This document shows positions 1 to 5,856 of a stretch of 7,136 bases of DNA, in pieces (the stretch's first letter is position 1; each line of letters starts with the position of its first letter). This stretch comes from JBMNUL01 sp050946255 (GTDB lineage: Bacteria; Actinomycetota; Coriobacteriia; Coriobacteriales; CADBOM01). The translations under genes were made by a program, and so were the position numbers. Below the pieces are notes generated by a model. It saw only the letters and a program-made list of their open reading frames with translations. It was not told the origin of the DNA and ran no database searches. The stretch covers positions 1-7,136 of the forward strand of contig JBMNUL010000131.1 in assembly GCA_050946255.1 (NCBI GenBank), written 5' to 3'.

Positions 1-53
1 TGTGTTGGTTGTGTGTGGTTTGTGGGCTGGGGGGCGCACCCCTCCACTGATCG
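1..53 (-). terminator. Possible Rho-type 3' end downstream of the hydrolase gene (weak)
   Basis: Read on the minus strand, the bases after the hydrolase TAA begin with a short GC hairpin: GGGG, loop TGCG, CCCC, at plus positions 31-42. The last 28 bases contain many C's, a single G and no U. There is no U-tract after the hairpin, so it is not a standard intrinsic terminator. A C-rich, G-poor RNA stretch is what Rho loading sites look like. The window edge cuts the region, so this is only a suggestion. Confidence 0.2.
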
Positions 54-2060
54 TTAGAATATCGGGTGCTTGGGATGCTTGGACTCGTCCACCACGAACT
101 CCTCTGAAGGGTCGTGCTTCGGGGGAATCACCGGGATTTGCAGGAACGAGTCGTGCTCCCCACCGGTGTAGATGATGTGGTCCCCGTGGTTGTCGGTCTC
201 CCACATGAGGGGCTCGATCCAGTGCGGGTCGCGGATGTAACGCCCGGCGATCTGGACCCTAAGGGTCTCCCCGGCATGCCAGATCCGGCTCACCGGGTTG
301 ATCTCGATGTCAACGGGCACTATCTCTCCTGGCTCGAGCTTGAGGAGTCTGCGATGCGACTGGATCGGCTGGAAGTCCGTGGACTGCTCGGGGTCGAGCT
401 CGCGGTGCGAAACCCTCATCTTCCCCCATGCTCCGGGGTGCGGGGCGGTGCCGTTGAAGATTGTGATCGGCTGCTCCACGCCCTCGGGCGAAAGCTTCTT
501 TACCGTGATGAAGAGGTCCATGTCGTCGTAGTCGGCCGCAGCCACCCAGAGGTGGAGCTTCGGGTACCCCGTAATCTCAGTGTCCTCCTCGAACTTGTAG
601 TCGAAGTCGAGCTCGCCGGTCTCACCGTCGTAACGCGCCTCGGACTCGGTGCTCACGGGTGATGCTGACATGGACATGCCGGAGGCGTTGAGGTAGAGCT
701 TCTCGTAGCGGGTCCTGGCGAGCGGGAACTCGTCCTCGGGCCTCGCTTCGCACCAGTCCTCGTCGAACTTGTCCTGCACGGCGATCCTCACCCTGGGCGT
801 GAGCTCCCACCCGTTGTGGATGCCCTTGCAGTATCGGTCGAAGAACTTCCTCAGCTCGTCCATGTTCTTCCCGGTGTAGAAGTCCGGCCACTCGAAGTCC
901 CTGTGGGTGCGCAGCCACTTGTCCTTGGAGCCTATGAGCCTCCACCCCATCACCGTGCCGCGCAGGTGGAAGTGGTTCCAGCCGGCGCAGACGTAGGCGG
1001 GCACCTGCACCTTCGAGAAGTCGGGGATCTTGTCCTCCCAGTACGCGTTCATGAGTGGGTACTTCTCGGCCATCGCCCCCTGGTCGTCGATCCCGTTGAG
1101 CCCGCACGCGCCGGCAGTCGCGAAGTTCGTGAACTTGACGCAGGGTATCCCGCCCTCGCAGAGGGACTCCCGGTACATGTCGGTCATGCCCTCCCATGGG
1201 GCTATGCATGCGAGGTGGTGCGGCTGCTCCGCCGCGATGTGCCACTGGCTGATGGCGAGAGCGGATGTGCCCGCCATCGTGACCTTGCCGTTGCACCAGG
1301 GCTGTTTGGCCGTCCACTCTATGAAGTCGAAGCCGTCCTCGGCGTCCTGCTTCCCGAACTGCTCGTGGTATCCCTCGGAGTATCCGATACCCCTGATGTC
1401 CACGTTTATCACTGCGTACCCGTAGTGGCACCAGTAGGCGGGGTCGGGGCCCTCGAACTTTGCCATCTCCGATACGGTCCCGGCCGGCACTCCCGGAGTG
1501 TAGGCGATGTCGTCGCCGGTGCGGAACTCGTTGCAGCGCTTGCCGTAGTTGCTCCAGGCGAGTATCGCCGGGACCTTCTCATCGGTGTCCGACGGTCTGA
1601 AGATGTCGGCGTAGAGCTTGACCCCGTCGCGCATCGGGACCGCTACGTCCTGTTCGCAGATGATCCCCGGCGCGGCCTCGTAGGTGCGCTGGTTGAAGGT
1701 ATATGGCTTACAGAGCTTCTTCTCGTCCTCGGGGAGCTTCTCGAACTCCTCGATGGGGGTGGGCTTCAGCTCTTTGGCGTAGACCTTCTCGATGGTCTCG
1801 CCGTTCATCTCGGTTGGAACTGTGAATTGCTCTCTTCCGAATAGCATCTTGGCCCCTTTCGTCATTTGTAGAGAGTGCGCGTCTACTCTGGGTTCGCACC
1901 ATCTGGGGTTGGATTCTCCAATACCGATATGAGGCTTGTTGATTTGCAACTTGCCATAACGGTTTGCCAAGTTTCCATAGCGGCTTGGATCACAGCCCTG
2001 TGCTTCCAGCACAACCCTGAGGTACTTTCGACGCAGCTCTTCACTGTTGTCTTTCGACAA
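54..2060 (-). CDS. CocE/NonD family alpha/beta hydrolase (peptidase S15-like)
   Basis: This 668-residue protein belongs to the group holding cocaine esterase and X-Pro dipeptidyl-peptidases, serine hydrolases that cleave esters, amides or N-terminal dipeptides. The catalytic fold begins near residue 134 with the segment VPMRDGVKLYADIFRP (141-156), typical of the S15 domain. The nucleophile elbow is GTSALA (264-269) with Ser266, followed by the PWEG segment at 288-291. Tyr172 in SNYGK fits the oxyanion-hole tyrosine of CocE. His386 in KWLRTHRDFEWP is the likely catalytic histidine. Where CocE has GWYD, this protein has GWNHFH (360-365), so the acid residue is not obvious. Residues about 485-640 form the jelly-roll C-terminal domain of X-Pro peptidases, including LEPGEIVPVDIEI. 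No signal peptide or membrane helix is visible, so it should be cytoplasmic. The chosen start is TTG at 2060, preceded by GGAAAGGA about 14 nt upstream. ATG at 1847 (Met72) has a better-placed AAAGGGG and would give 597 residues, nearer the usual family length. The substrate is unknown. Its divergent position to an importer suggests it acts on an imported compound. Confidence 0.9.
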   Translation of the reverse strand: MSKDNSEELRRKYLRVVLEAQGCDPSRYGNLANRYGKLQINKPHIGIGESNPRWCEPRVDAHSLQMTKGAKMLFGREQFTVPTEMNGETIEKVYAKELKPTPIEEFEKLPEDEKKLCKPYTFNQRTYEAAPGIICEQDVAVPMRDGVKLYADIFRPSDTDEKVPAILAWSNYGKRCNEFRTGDDIAYTPGVPAGTVSEMAKFEGPDPAYWCHYGYAVINVDIRGIGYSEGYHEQFGKQDAEDGFDFIEWTAKQPWCNGKVTMAGTSALAISQWHIAAEQPHHLACIAPWEGMTDMYRESLCEGGIPCVKFTNFATAGACGLNGIDDQGAMAEKYPLMNAYWEDKIPDFSKVQVPAYVCAGWNHFHLRGTVMGWRLIGSKDKWLRTHRDFEWPDFYTGKNMDELRKFFDRYCKGIHNGWELTPRVRIAVQDKFDEDWCEARPEDEFPLARTRYEKLYLNASGMSMSASPVSTESEARYDGETGELDFDYKFEEDTEITGYPKLHLWVAAADYDDMDLFITVKKLSPEGVEQPITIFNGTAPHPGAWGKMRVSHRELDPEQSTDFQPIQSHRRLLKLEPGEIVPVDIEINPVSRIWHAGETLRVQIAGRYIRDPHWIEPLMWETDNHGDHIIYTGGEHDSFLQIPVIPPKHDPSEEFVVDESKHPKHPIF

Positions 2061-2086
2061 TCGTCGCTGTTAAATCCTTTCCGCTA

Positions 2087-2092
2087 AGTATA
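2087..2092 (-). promoter_or_regulatory. Candidate -10 box for the hydrolase gene
   Basis: On the minus strand this reads TATACT, five of six matches to the TATAAT consensus. No TTGACA-like -35 lies at 16-18 bp. A start of transcription near 2080 would leave a leader of only about 20 nt before the TTG codon. The call rests on one hexamer in AT-rich DNA. Confidence 0.2.
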
Positions 2093-2138
2093 GTGTTTTC
2101 GAATTTTCCCTAATGCGATGGAAGAGAGCATTTTTAAA

Positions 2139-2163
2139 TGTTACGAAACAAAAATTTGTAATA
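2139..2163. promoter_or_regulatory. Operator-like imperfect inverted repeat, copy 1
   Basis: The unit has the half-sites TGTTAC (2139-2144) and GTAATA (2158-2163) separated by 13 bp. The right arm reversed is TATTAC, five of six matches to the left arm. A related unit lies exactly 50 bp downstream. The two units share TGTTACGA, then AA, TTGTA and TA at the same offsets, 17 of 25 positions in all. This geometry suits a dimeric transcription factor, but no regulator gene is in the window. Confidence 0.45.
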
Positions 2164-2188
2164 AGTAGTGTATAGTGCGTAGAGAAAG

Positions 2189-2213
2189 TGTTACGAGTTT
2201 TGAAATTGTATTA
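2189..2213. promoter_or_regulatory. Operator-like imperfect inverted repeat, copy 2
   Basis: This is the second unit, with half-sites TGTTAC (2189-2194) and GTATTA (2208-2213) and the same 13-bp spacer as copy 1. The right arm matches less well here, at four of six. The centre-to-centre distance of 50 bp is close to five helical turns, so both sites would face nearly the same side of the DNA. Confidence 0.42.
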
Positions 2214-2297
2214 CCATATGCATTTTTCAGTTTCCATCGAATGCAGGGTCTAGGGGAGTCTGGAATCGATTCGGCCATTCGCAAGAAGGGTTTTGCA

Positions 2298-2333
2298 ATG
2301 ACATTCTACGCAGAAGTTCACGTTAAAAGATGA
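2298..2333 (+). CDS. Possible leader peptide MTFYAEVHVKR, coupled to the first permease
   Basis: This is an 11-codon ORF beginning with ATG. AAGAAGGG (2283-2290) lies seven bases upstream, a reasonable ribosome site. Its TGA stop (2331-2333) overlaps the permease ATG (2330-2332) in an ATGA junction. The permease itself has almost no Shine-Dalgarno sequence, only AAAAG directly against its ATG. Ribosomes ending the leader could therefore restart on the permease. The peptide has no run of one amino acid that would point to classical attenuation. Such short ORFs also occur by chance. Confidence 0.33.
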   Translation: MTFYAEVHVKR

Positions 2334-3304
2334 CGGTTCAAGCGACAATCCCATCTAGCAAAGGTGGAACTGCCTGGCGGGTGACGAAGAAGGTCCTCGG
2401 CGTTGTCGTAGTGATAGTCGGGGTTACTTTCATCTCGTTCCTGTTGTCCTATCTGTCACCAACCGATGCCGCCACGCAATACTTCTCGGAGATGGGTTAT
2501 GCCCCGACTGCGAACGAGCTTGCCGCAAAGCGCGCGGAATTGGGGCTTGACCAGCCATTCATCGTCCAATACGGCAAGTGGATTCTCGGGTTGTTGCATG
2601 GCGACTTGGGGACTTCCCTGCGCAATGGCACCTCGGTGTTCGAATCCCTGATGGAAGCTCTGCCATACACCCTCGCGCTCACCGGGGCGGCTACCCTTCT
2701 GTCCCTGGTGGTCTCGATCCCGCTCGGCCTTCTCTGCGCATACCGCAAGGATGGCGCAATCGACAACATCCTCCGGGCTTTCACCTATGTGTTCTACTCG
2801 ATGCCTGGATTCTTCATATCGCTCATGCTGCTCTACATCTTGGCGGTGAAGCTGCATTGGTTCAGGGTCACCGCGACTCCGGATTTCTCTGGGATGGTGA
2901 TGCCAACGTTGGCGCTTTCCATTCCCTTGAGCGGCTGGTACATCAGGCAGATAAGGACAATCGCTCTAGAGCAGCTTGGCTCTGGATACACCGACGGTCT
3001 CAGGTCCAGGGGCCTTCCCGAGAGGACAATCCTCTTCAAGCACGTGCTTCGAAACTCCCTCGTCCCCATAATCGCACTCGTGGGAGTGTCGGTGGGATCT
3101 CTCCTCGGCGGTTCGGCAATCGTGGAGTCGATCTTCAGCTGGCCGGGTGTCGGCTGTTTGTCAGTAGAGGCGATCAGCGGGCGGGACTACGCGGTGGTCG
3201 AGGGCTATGCGCTCCTCATGGCAATCGTCTATCTCGTGGTGAATGCCCTGGTCGATCTCTTCAGCCGCATCGCGGACCCTCGCATCTCCAAGGAGGCGAG
3301 GTAG
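2330..3304 (+). CDS. ABC transporter permease, DppB/OppB type
   Basis: This 324-residue inner-membrane protein is one of the two channel subunits of a peptide/nickel-class ABC importer. Six hydrophobic segments are visible, roughly at residues 22-43, 113-137, 150-175, 187-208, 243-267 and 290-313. Between the first two lies the usual external region of this family, with LGLDQPFIVQYGKW (71-84) and GDLGTSLRNG (91-100). The cytoplasmic coupling loop that contacts the ATPase is at 220-246: YTDGLRSRGLPER, then KHVLRNSLVP. WPGVG (271-275) is another family hallmark. The length matches normal DppB proteins. The next gene begins at the base directly after this stop (TAGATG), and that gene's ribosome site AAGGAGG (3290-3296) lies inside this one, so the two are co-translated. 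Ligand specificity cannot be inferred from a permease. Confidence 0.93.
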   Translation: MTVQATIPSSKGGTAWRVTKKVLGVVVVIVGVTFISFLLSYLSPTDAATQYFSEMGYAPTANELAAKRAELGLDQPFIVQYGKWILGLLHGDLGTSLRNGTSVFESLMEALPYTLALTGAATLLSLVVSIPLGLLCAYRKDGAIDNILRAFTYVFYSMPGFFISLMLLYILAVKLHWFRVTATPDFSGMVMPTLALSIPLSGWYIRQIRTIALEQLGSGYTDGLRSRGLPERTILFKHVLRNSLVPIIALVGVSVGSLLGGSAIVESIFSWPGVGCLSVEAISGRDYAVVEGYALLMAIVYLVVNALVDLFSRIADPRISKEAR

Positions 3305-5833
3305 ATGAGAGAAGTTGGGAGCTGGGGCAGCGGACGTGCCATCTGGAAGATGAGGCACACCAAAGAGGGAAGGTTCCTCTTCGTGCTGCTCATCATCGCC
3401 GTCGTGTTCCTGGCAGCATGCGCAATTGTCCCGGCAGTGCTCCCGTTCGACGCCAACTACAGCGACCTCTCGTCGGCATTCCTCGCACCGGGCGAGGAAG
3501 GGCACATCATGGGGACTGATTCCATCGGCCGCGATGTGTTCCTCAGAACCCTTGCCGGTGGAGGGGAGTCGGTCCTAGTGTCGCTCGTCATCGTGGCGAT
3601 AGCTCTCGTCATCGGTGTCGCAGTGGGGCTGATATCAGGATTTTCCGGGGGAAACGTCGATGCCGTCTTCACCAAGGTGATCACGATGTTCCAGGCTTTC
3701 CCGAGTTTCGTCTTGGCAATCGCCATCGCTGCGATCTTGGGGCGCGGGACAGTCAACATGATCGTGGCAATCGTGCTCGTGTACTGGACATCGTTCGCGA
3801 GACTTTCGAGGAGTCTGGCAATGTCGCTGAAGGAATCCGACAGTGTGAGGGCCGCTAGGGTATGTGGGGCGGGCACCGGCTCGATTGTCCGGCGATACCT
3901 GCTTCCGGCTGTAGCAGGGTCTTTGCTGGTTGCAGCCGCTCTCGCCGTAGGCGACGTGATCCTCACAATGGCTGGCTTGTCCTTCCTCGGGCTCGGACCT
4001 GCGCAGCCCACCAACGAATGGGGCGCGATGGTCTCTGACGCGGTGAGCTCGTTCCAGTTTGCCCCATGGGGAATCATCTGTCCCAGCATCGCGTTGCTTC
4101 TGGCGGTGGCGATCTTCAACTTGCTCGGCGATGCCCTGAGGGATTTCATCGACGTGCGCTCACATGCTTTCGAGGCCGTACCACCTGATTCCGCAGAACC
4201 AAAGACAGGAAGATTTGCAGGCAAGAAAAAAGGAGATTCAATGAAAGGGAAGAAAAGGGGGAGGAAGGTAGTCACCTCCGTGCTCGCAGTCGTGATGACG
4301 GTGGGGCTTGCGTTCCCATTGGCAGGTTGCAACGGCACCACCACAGACACGCCCGCAAACGGAGAGGGCACGCTCACGGCTGGAAGCACGGGCTATTTCT
4401 ACAACGAGACCCTCGACCCGGCCAATAACTGGGATGGTTGGGAGCTTGAGTACTACGGTGTTGCCGAGAACCTGCTCAAGCTCACGGATGATTTCGAGAC
4501 AGAGCCCTGGATTGCCCAGTCGGTAGAGAACGTCGACGAATACACCTGGAAGATCACCCTCCGCGACGACGTCACGTTCAGCAACGGCAAGAAGGTGACC
4601 GGCGAGCTCGTAAAGGCATGCCTCGAGCGAACATTCGAGGAGAACCCACGTGCCTCCGAGACCCTCGACATGAAGTCAATCGAGGCAGATGGTCAAATCG
4701 TCACGGTGACCACCAACACGCCTGTGCCCTCTTTCAAGAACATCATCTGCGACCCGTTGTTCTGCATCTACTACACGGAAGACGGTATCGACTATGCGAA
4801 CGACGGCACTGCCTGCACAGGCCCCTACACAGTCACCGACTTCGAGTACGAGGACCACATCACGCTTGCCCCGAACGAGAACTACTGGAACGGCACTCCG
4901 AAGCTCAAGGAGATCACCTTGAAGACTTATCTCGATCCCGATGCGATGACCTTGGCAATGCAGAACGGCGAGCTCGACGTTATCGCAATGCCTCCTGCCT
5001 CTGCATACCAGGTTCTGGACGACACCTCGCAGTATGAGGTGCTGTCCACGGTCAGCACCCGCGCGGACTTCATCCGCTTCAACATGAAGCATGCCGTGGT
5101 TGCCAATGATGCCGTGAGGCTCGCGATCTCCTATTGCATCGACCGCGAGGGTTATGCTGATTCGATTTGCGCTGGCACTGCAACTGCGAGCTACGGCGTG
5201 TACAGCGAGACCTTGCCATATGGTGGAACCGATGGACTCGATGTGACCGTGACCGAGATGGACCTGGACGCCGCCAAGAAGGTCCTCGATGATGCCGGGT
5301 GCATCGACACCGATGGCGACGGAGTGCGAGAGCTTCCAGATGGAACCCCGATCGAGATCAACCTCTACAACTGCTCTAGCTACGAGAGGTTCGTCGACCT
5401 CGCAAATGACCTGCAAAACAAGCTGTCATCGGTTGGAATCAAGCTCAACATCACAACGGTAGATTACTGGCTGCAGGATACCGAGACCTACAACAAGGAC
5501 AATCCAGACATGACGATCGATTCCTACGGAATGGCGCCTACCGGAGACGCAGACTACTTCGCCAGCATGTGCTTCGCCACCGACGGTTCCAACAACTTCG
5601 GTTCGTACTCCAACTCCAAGGTCGATTCGCTGATCGAGCAGCTGGAGCAGACCTTCGACCAAAGCGAACGCGATGATATTGCAAAGCAGATCTCCCAGGA
5701 GGTGCTCGACGACAACGCCTACATCTTCTTCGCCAACTCGAAAACTTCCTACATCGCCAAGAACGGCGTCGATGGCATCGCGGTCTCGCCTTCCGAGTAC
5801 TACTTCATCACGGTCGACACGGATTTCCAATAG
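3305..5833 (+). CDS. DppC/OppC-type permease fused in frame to a family 5 solute-binding lipoprotein
   Basis: One open frame of 842 codons holds two proteins that are normally separate. Residues 1-285 are a complete DppC-type permease. The marks are HIMGTDSIGRDVF (67-79), the ATPase-contact loop DSVRAARVCGAGTGSIVRR (179-197), LSFLGLG (225-231) with NEWG (237-240), and the terminal NLLGDALRD (272-280). Residues 286-312 are a hydrophilic, lysine-ending tail. Met313 then starts a full lipoprotein signal peptide with a KGKKRGRK n-region, a hydrophobic core and lipobox LAGC ending at Cys342. Residues 343-842 are an extracytoplasmic peptide-type binding protein (SBP_bac_5 fold), with WKITLRDDVTFSNGK (415-429), GPYTV (506-510), ENYWNG (525-530) and DTDGDGVRE (668-676). 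If made as one chain, the old signal peptide would be a seventh helix placing the binding domain outside, as topology requires. Signal peptidase II could then cut before Cys342. The join could also reflect a one-base change in the A6 run at 4226-4231. ATG at 3305 follows AAGGAGG by 8 nt. Confidence 0.85.
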   Translation: MREVGSWGSGRAIWKMRHTKEGRFLFVLLIIAVVFLAACAIVPAVLPFDANYSDLSSAFLAPGEEGHIMGTDSIGRDVFLRTLAGGGESVLVSLVIVAIALVIGVAVGLISGFSGGNVDAVFTKVITMFQAFPSFVLAIAIAAILGRGTVNMIVAIVLVYWTSFARLSRSLAMSLKESDSVRAARVCGAGTGSIVRRYLLPAVAGSLLVAAALAVGDVILTMAGLSFLGLGPAQPTNEWGAMVSDAVSSFQFAPWGIICPSIALLLAVAIFNLLGDALRDFIDVRSHAFEAVPPDSAEPKTGRFAGKKKGDSMKGKKRGRKVVTSVLAVVMTVGLAFPLAGCNGTTTDTPANGEGTLTAGSTGYFYNETLDPANNWDGWELEYYGVAENLLKLTDDFETEPWIAQSVENVDEYTWKITLRDDVTFSNGKKVTGELVKACLERTFEENPRASETLDMKSIEADGQIVTVTTNTPVPSFKNIICDPLFCIYYTEDGIDYANDGTACTGPYTVTDFEYEDHITLAPNENYWNGTPKLKEITLKTYLDPDAMTLAMQNGELDVIAMPPASAYQVLDDTSQYEVLSTVSTRADFIRFNMKHAVVANDAVRLAISYCIDREGYADSICAGTATASYGVYSETLPYGGTDGLDVTVTEMDLDAAKKVLDDAGCIDTDGDGVRELPDGTPIEINLYNCSSYERFVDLANDLQNKLSSVGIKLNITTVDYWLQDTETYNKDNPDMTIDSYGMAPTGDADYFASMCFATDGSNNFGSYSNSKVDSLIEQLEQTFDQSERDDIAKQISQEVLDDNAYIFFANSKTSYIAKNGVDGIAVSPSEYYFITVDTDFQ
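4226..4244 (+). other. Permease/binding-protein junction: A6 run, strong SD and hidden ATGA overlap
   Basis: Six A's (4226-4231) run into AAGGAG (4230-4235), a strong Shine-Dalgarno site five bases before the ATG at 4241. A TGA at 4242-4244 overlaps that ATG but lies one frame away from the permease. Removing one A puts it in frame. The permease would then end Lys-Lys-Lys-Glu-Ile-Gln-stop at 312 residues, with an ATGA overlap. The ancestral layout was therefore probably two genes with translational coupling. Confidence 0.7.
4241..5833 (+). CDS. Solute-binding lipoprotein of a peptide-type ABC importer (internal start of the fused frame)
   Basis: Starting at the internal ATG gives a self-contained 530-residue lipoprotein, the usual size for DppA/OppA-like binding proteins. 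The ribosome site AAGGAG lies five bases upstream. The signal peptide has a basic n-region (KGKKRGRK), a core of about 16 hydrophobic residues and the lipobox LAGC. Cys30 of this form would be lipidated and hold the protein at the outer face of the membrane. The following NGTTTDTPANGEG is a flexible tether. Family 5 segments follow in normal order to the C-terminus, and nothing is missing. Its role is to catch the ligand and deliver it to the permease pair. The mature part holds nine further cysteines, which is unusual for an exported binding protein. I list it separately because it can be translated alone whether or not the upstream frame is truly fused. Confidence 0.75.
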   Translation: MKGKKRGRKVVTSVLAVVMTVGLAFPLAGCNGTTTDTPANGEGTLTAGSTGYFYNETLDPANNWDGWELEYYGVAENLLKLTDDFETEPWIAQSVENVDEYTWKITLRDDVTFSNGKKVTGELVKACLERTFEENPRASETLDMKSIEADGQIVTVTTNTPVPSFKNIICDPLFCIYYTEDGIDYANDGTACTGPYTVTDFEYEDHITLAPNENYWNGTPKLKEITLKTYLDPDAMTLAMQNGELDVIAMPPASAYQVLDDTSQYEVLSTVSTRADFIRFNMKHAVVANDAVRLAISYCIDREGYADSICAGTATASYGVYSETLPYGGTDGLDVTVTEMDLDAAKKVLDDAGCIDTDGDGVRELPDGTPIEINLYNCSSYERFVDLANDLQNKLSSVGIKLNITTVDYWLQDTETYNKDNPDMTIDSYGMAPTGDADYFASMCFATDGSNNFGSYSNSKVDSLIEQLEQTFDQSERDDIAKQISQEVLDDNAYIFFANSKTSYIAKNGVDGIAVSPSEYYFITVDTDFQ

Positions 5834-5856
5834 GGATTGCAGATGGGACAAATCGT

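Larger units (their letters stand above)
2061..2329. promoter_or_regulatory. Divergent AT-rich intergenic control region
   Basis: This 269-bp gap separates the minus-strand hydrolase from the plus-strand ABC operon and must hold the promoters of both. It is far richer in A/T than the flanking genes, mainly between 2080 and 2235. It contains two similar 25-bp operator-like units (2139-2163 and 2189-2213), two copies of GTATAGTG (2088-2095 and 2170-2177), and a 10-bp palindrome GAATCGATTC (2263-2272). I found no convincing pair of -35 and -10 boxes for the plus direction. That may mean the promoter depends on an activator, or simply that it differs from the consensus. Confidence 0.7.

Noticed and set aside
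622..1431. Minus-strand open frame of about 270 codons in another frame of the hydrolase gene
   Set aside because: It overlaps the real gene on the same strand, is extremely rich in arginine, and has no recognisable domain. It is a shadow of codon bias.
816..1844. Long plus-strand open frame of about 340 codons opposite the hydrolase gene
   Set aside because: It is antisense to a well-recognised hydrolase, is rich in valine, leucine and proline as expected from reverse reading of GC-biased codons, and shows no family motif.
2263..2272. Palindrome GAATCGATTC upstream of the operon
   Set aside because: It is a single 10-bp palindrome without a second copy. A loose CGAATG/CATTCG pairing around it (2238-2243 with 2276-2281) has a 32-base loop, too weak to call a riboswitch or terminator.
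2061..2329. Search for a tRNA, riboswitch, CRISPR repeat or insertion-sequence end in the only long gap
   Set aside because: I saw no cloverleaf, no known riboswitch core, no regular repeat array and no terminal inverted repeats with target duplications.
2578..3519. Plus-strand open frame of about 310 codons across the two permease genes
   Set aside because: It is out of frame with both permeases, which have clear family motifs, and its own translation lacks membrane segments or any known motif.
4223..4234. Classical -1 ribosomal slippery heptamer A AAA AAG at the fusion junction
   Set aside because: The seven bases are present, but in the wrong phase: the reading frame is AAG AAA AAA GGA. 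A -1 shift would also not reach a nearby stop. Only a one-base loss (A5), or skipping one base forward, reaches the TGA.
3457..4389. Minus-strand open frame of about 310 codons opposite the permease half of the fusion
   Set aside because: It is antisense to a recognised DppC-type permease. Its serine/alanine/threonine-rich translation is typical of reversed hydrophobic codons.
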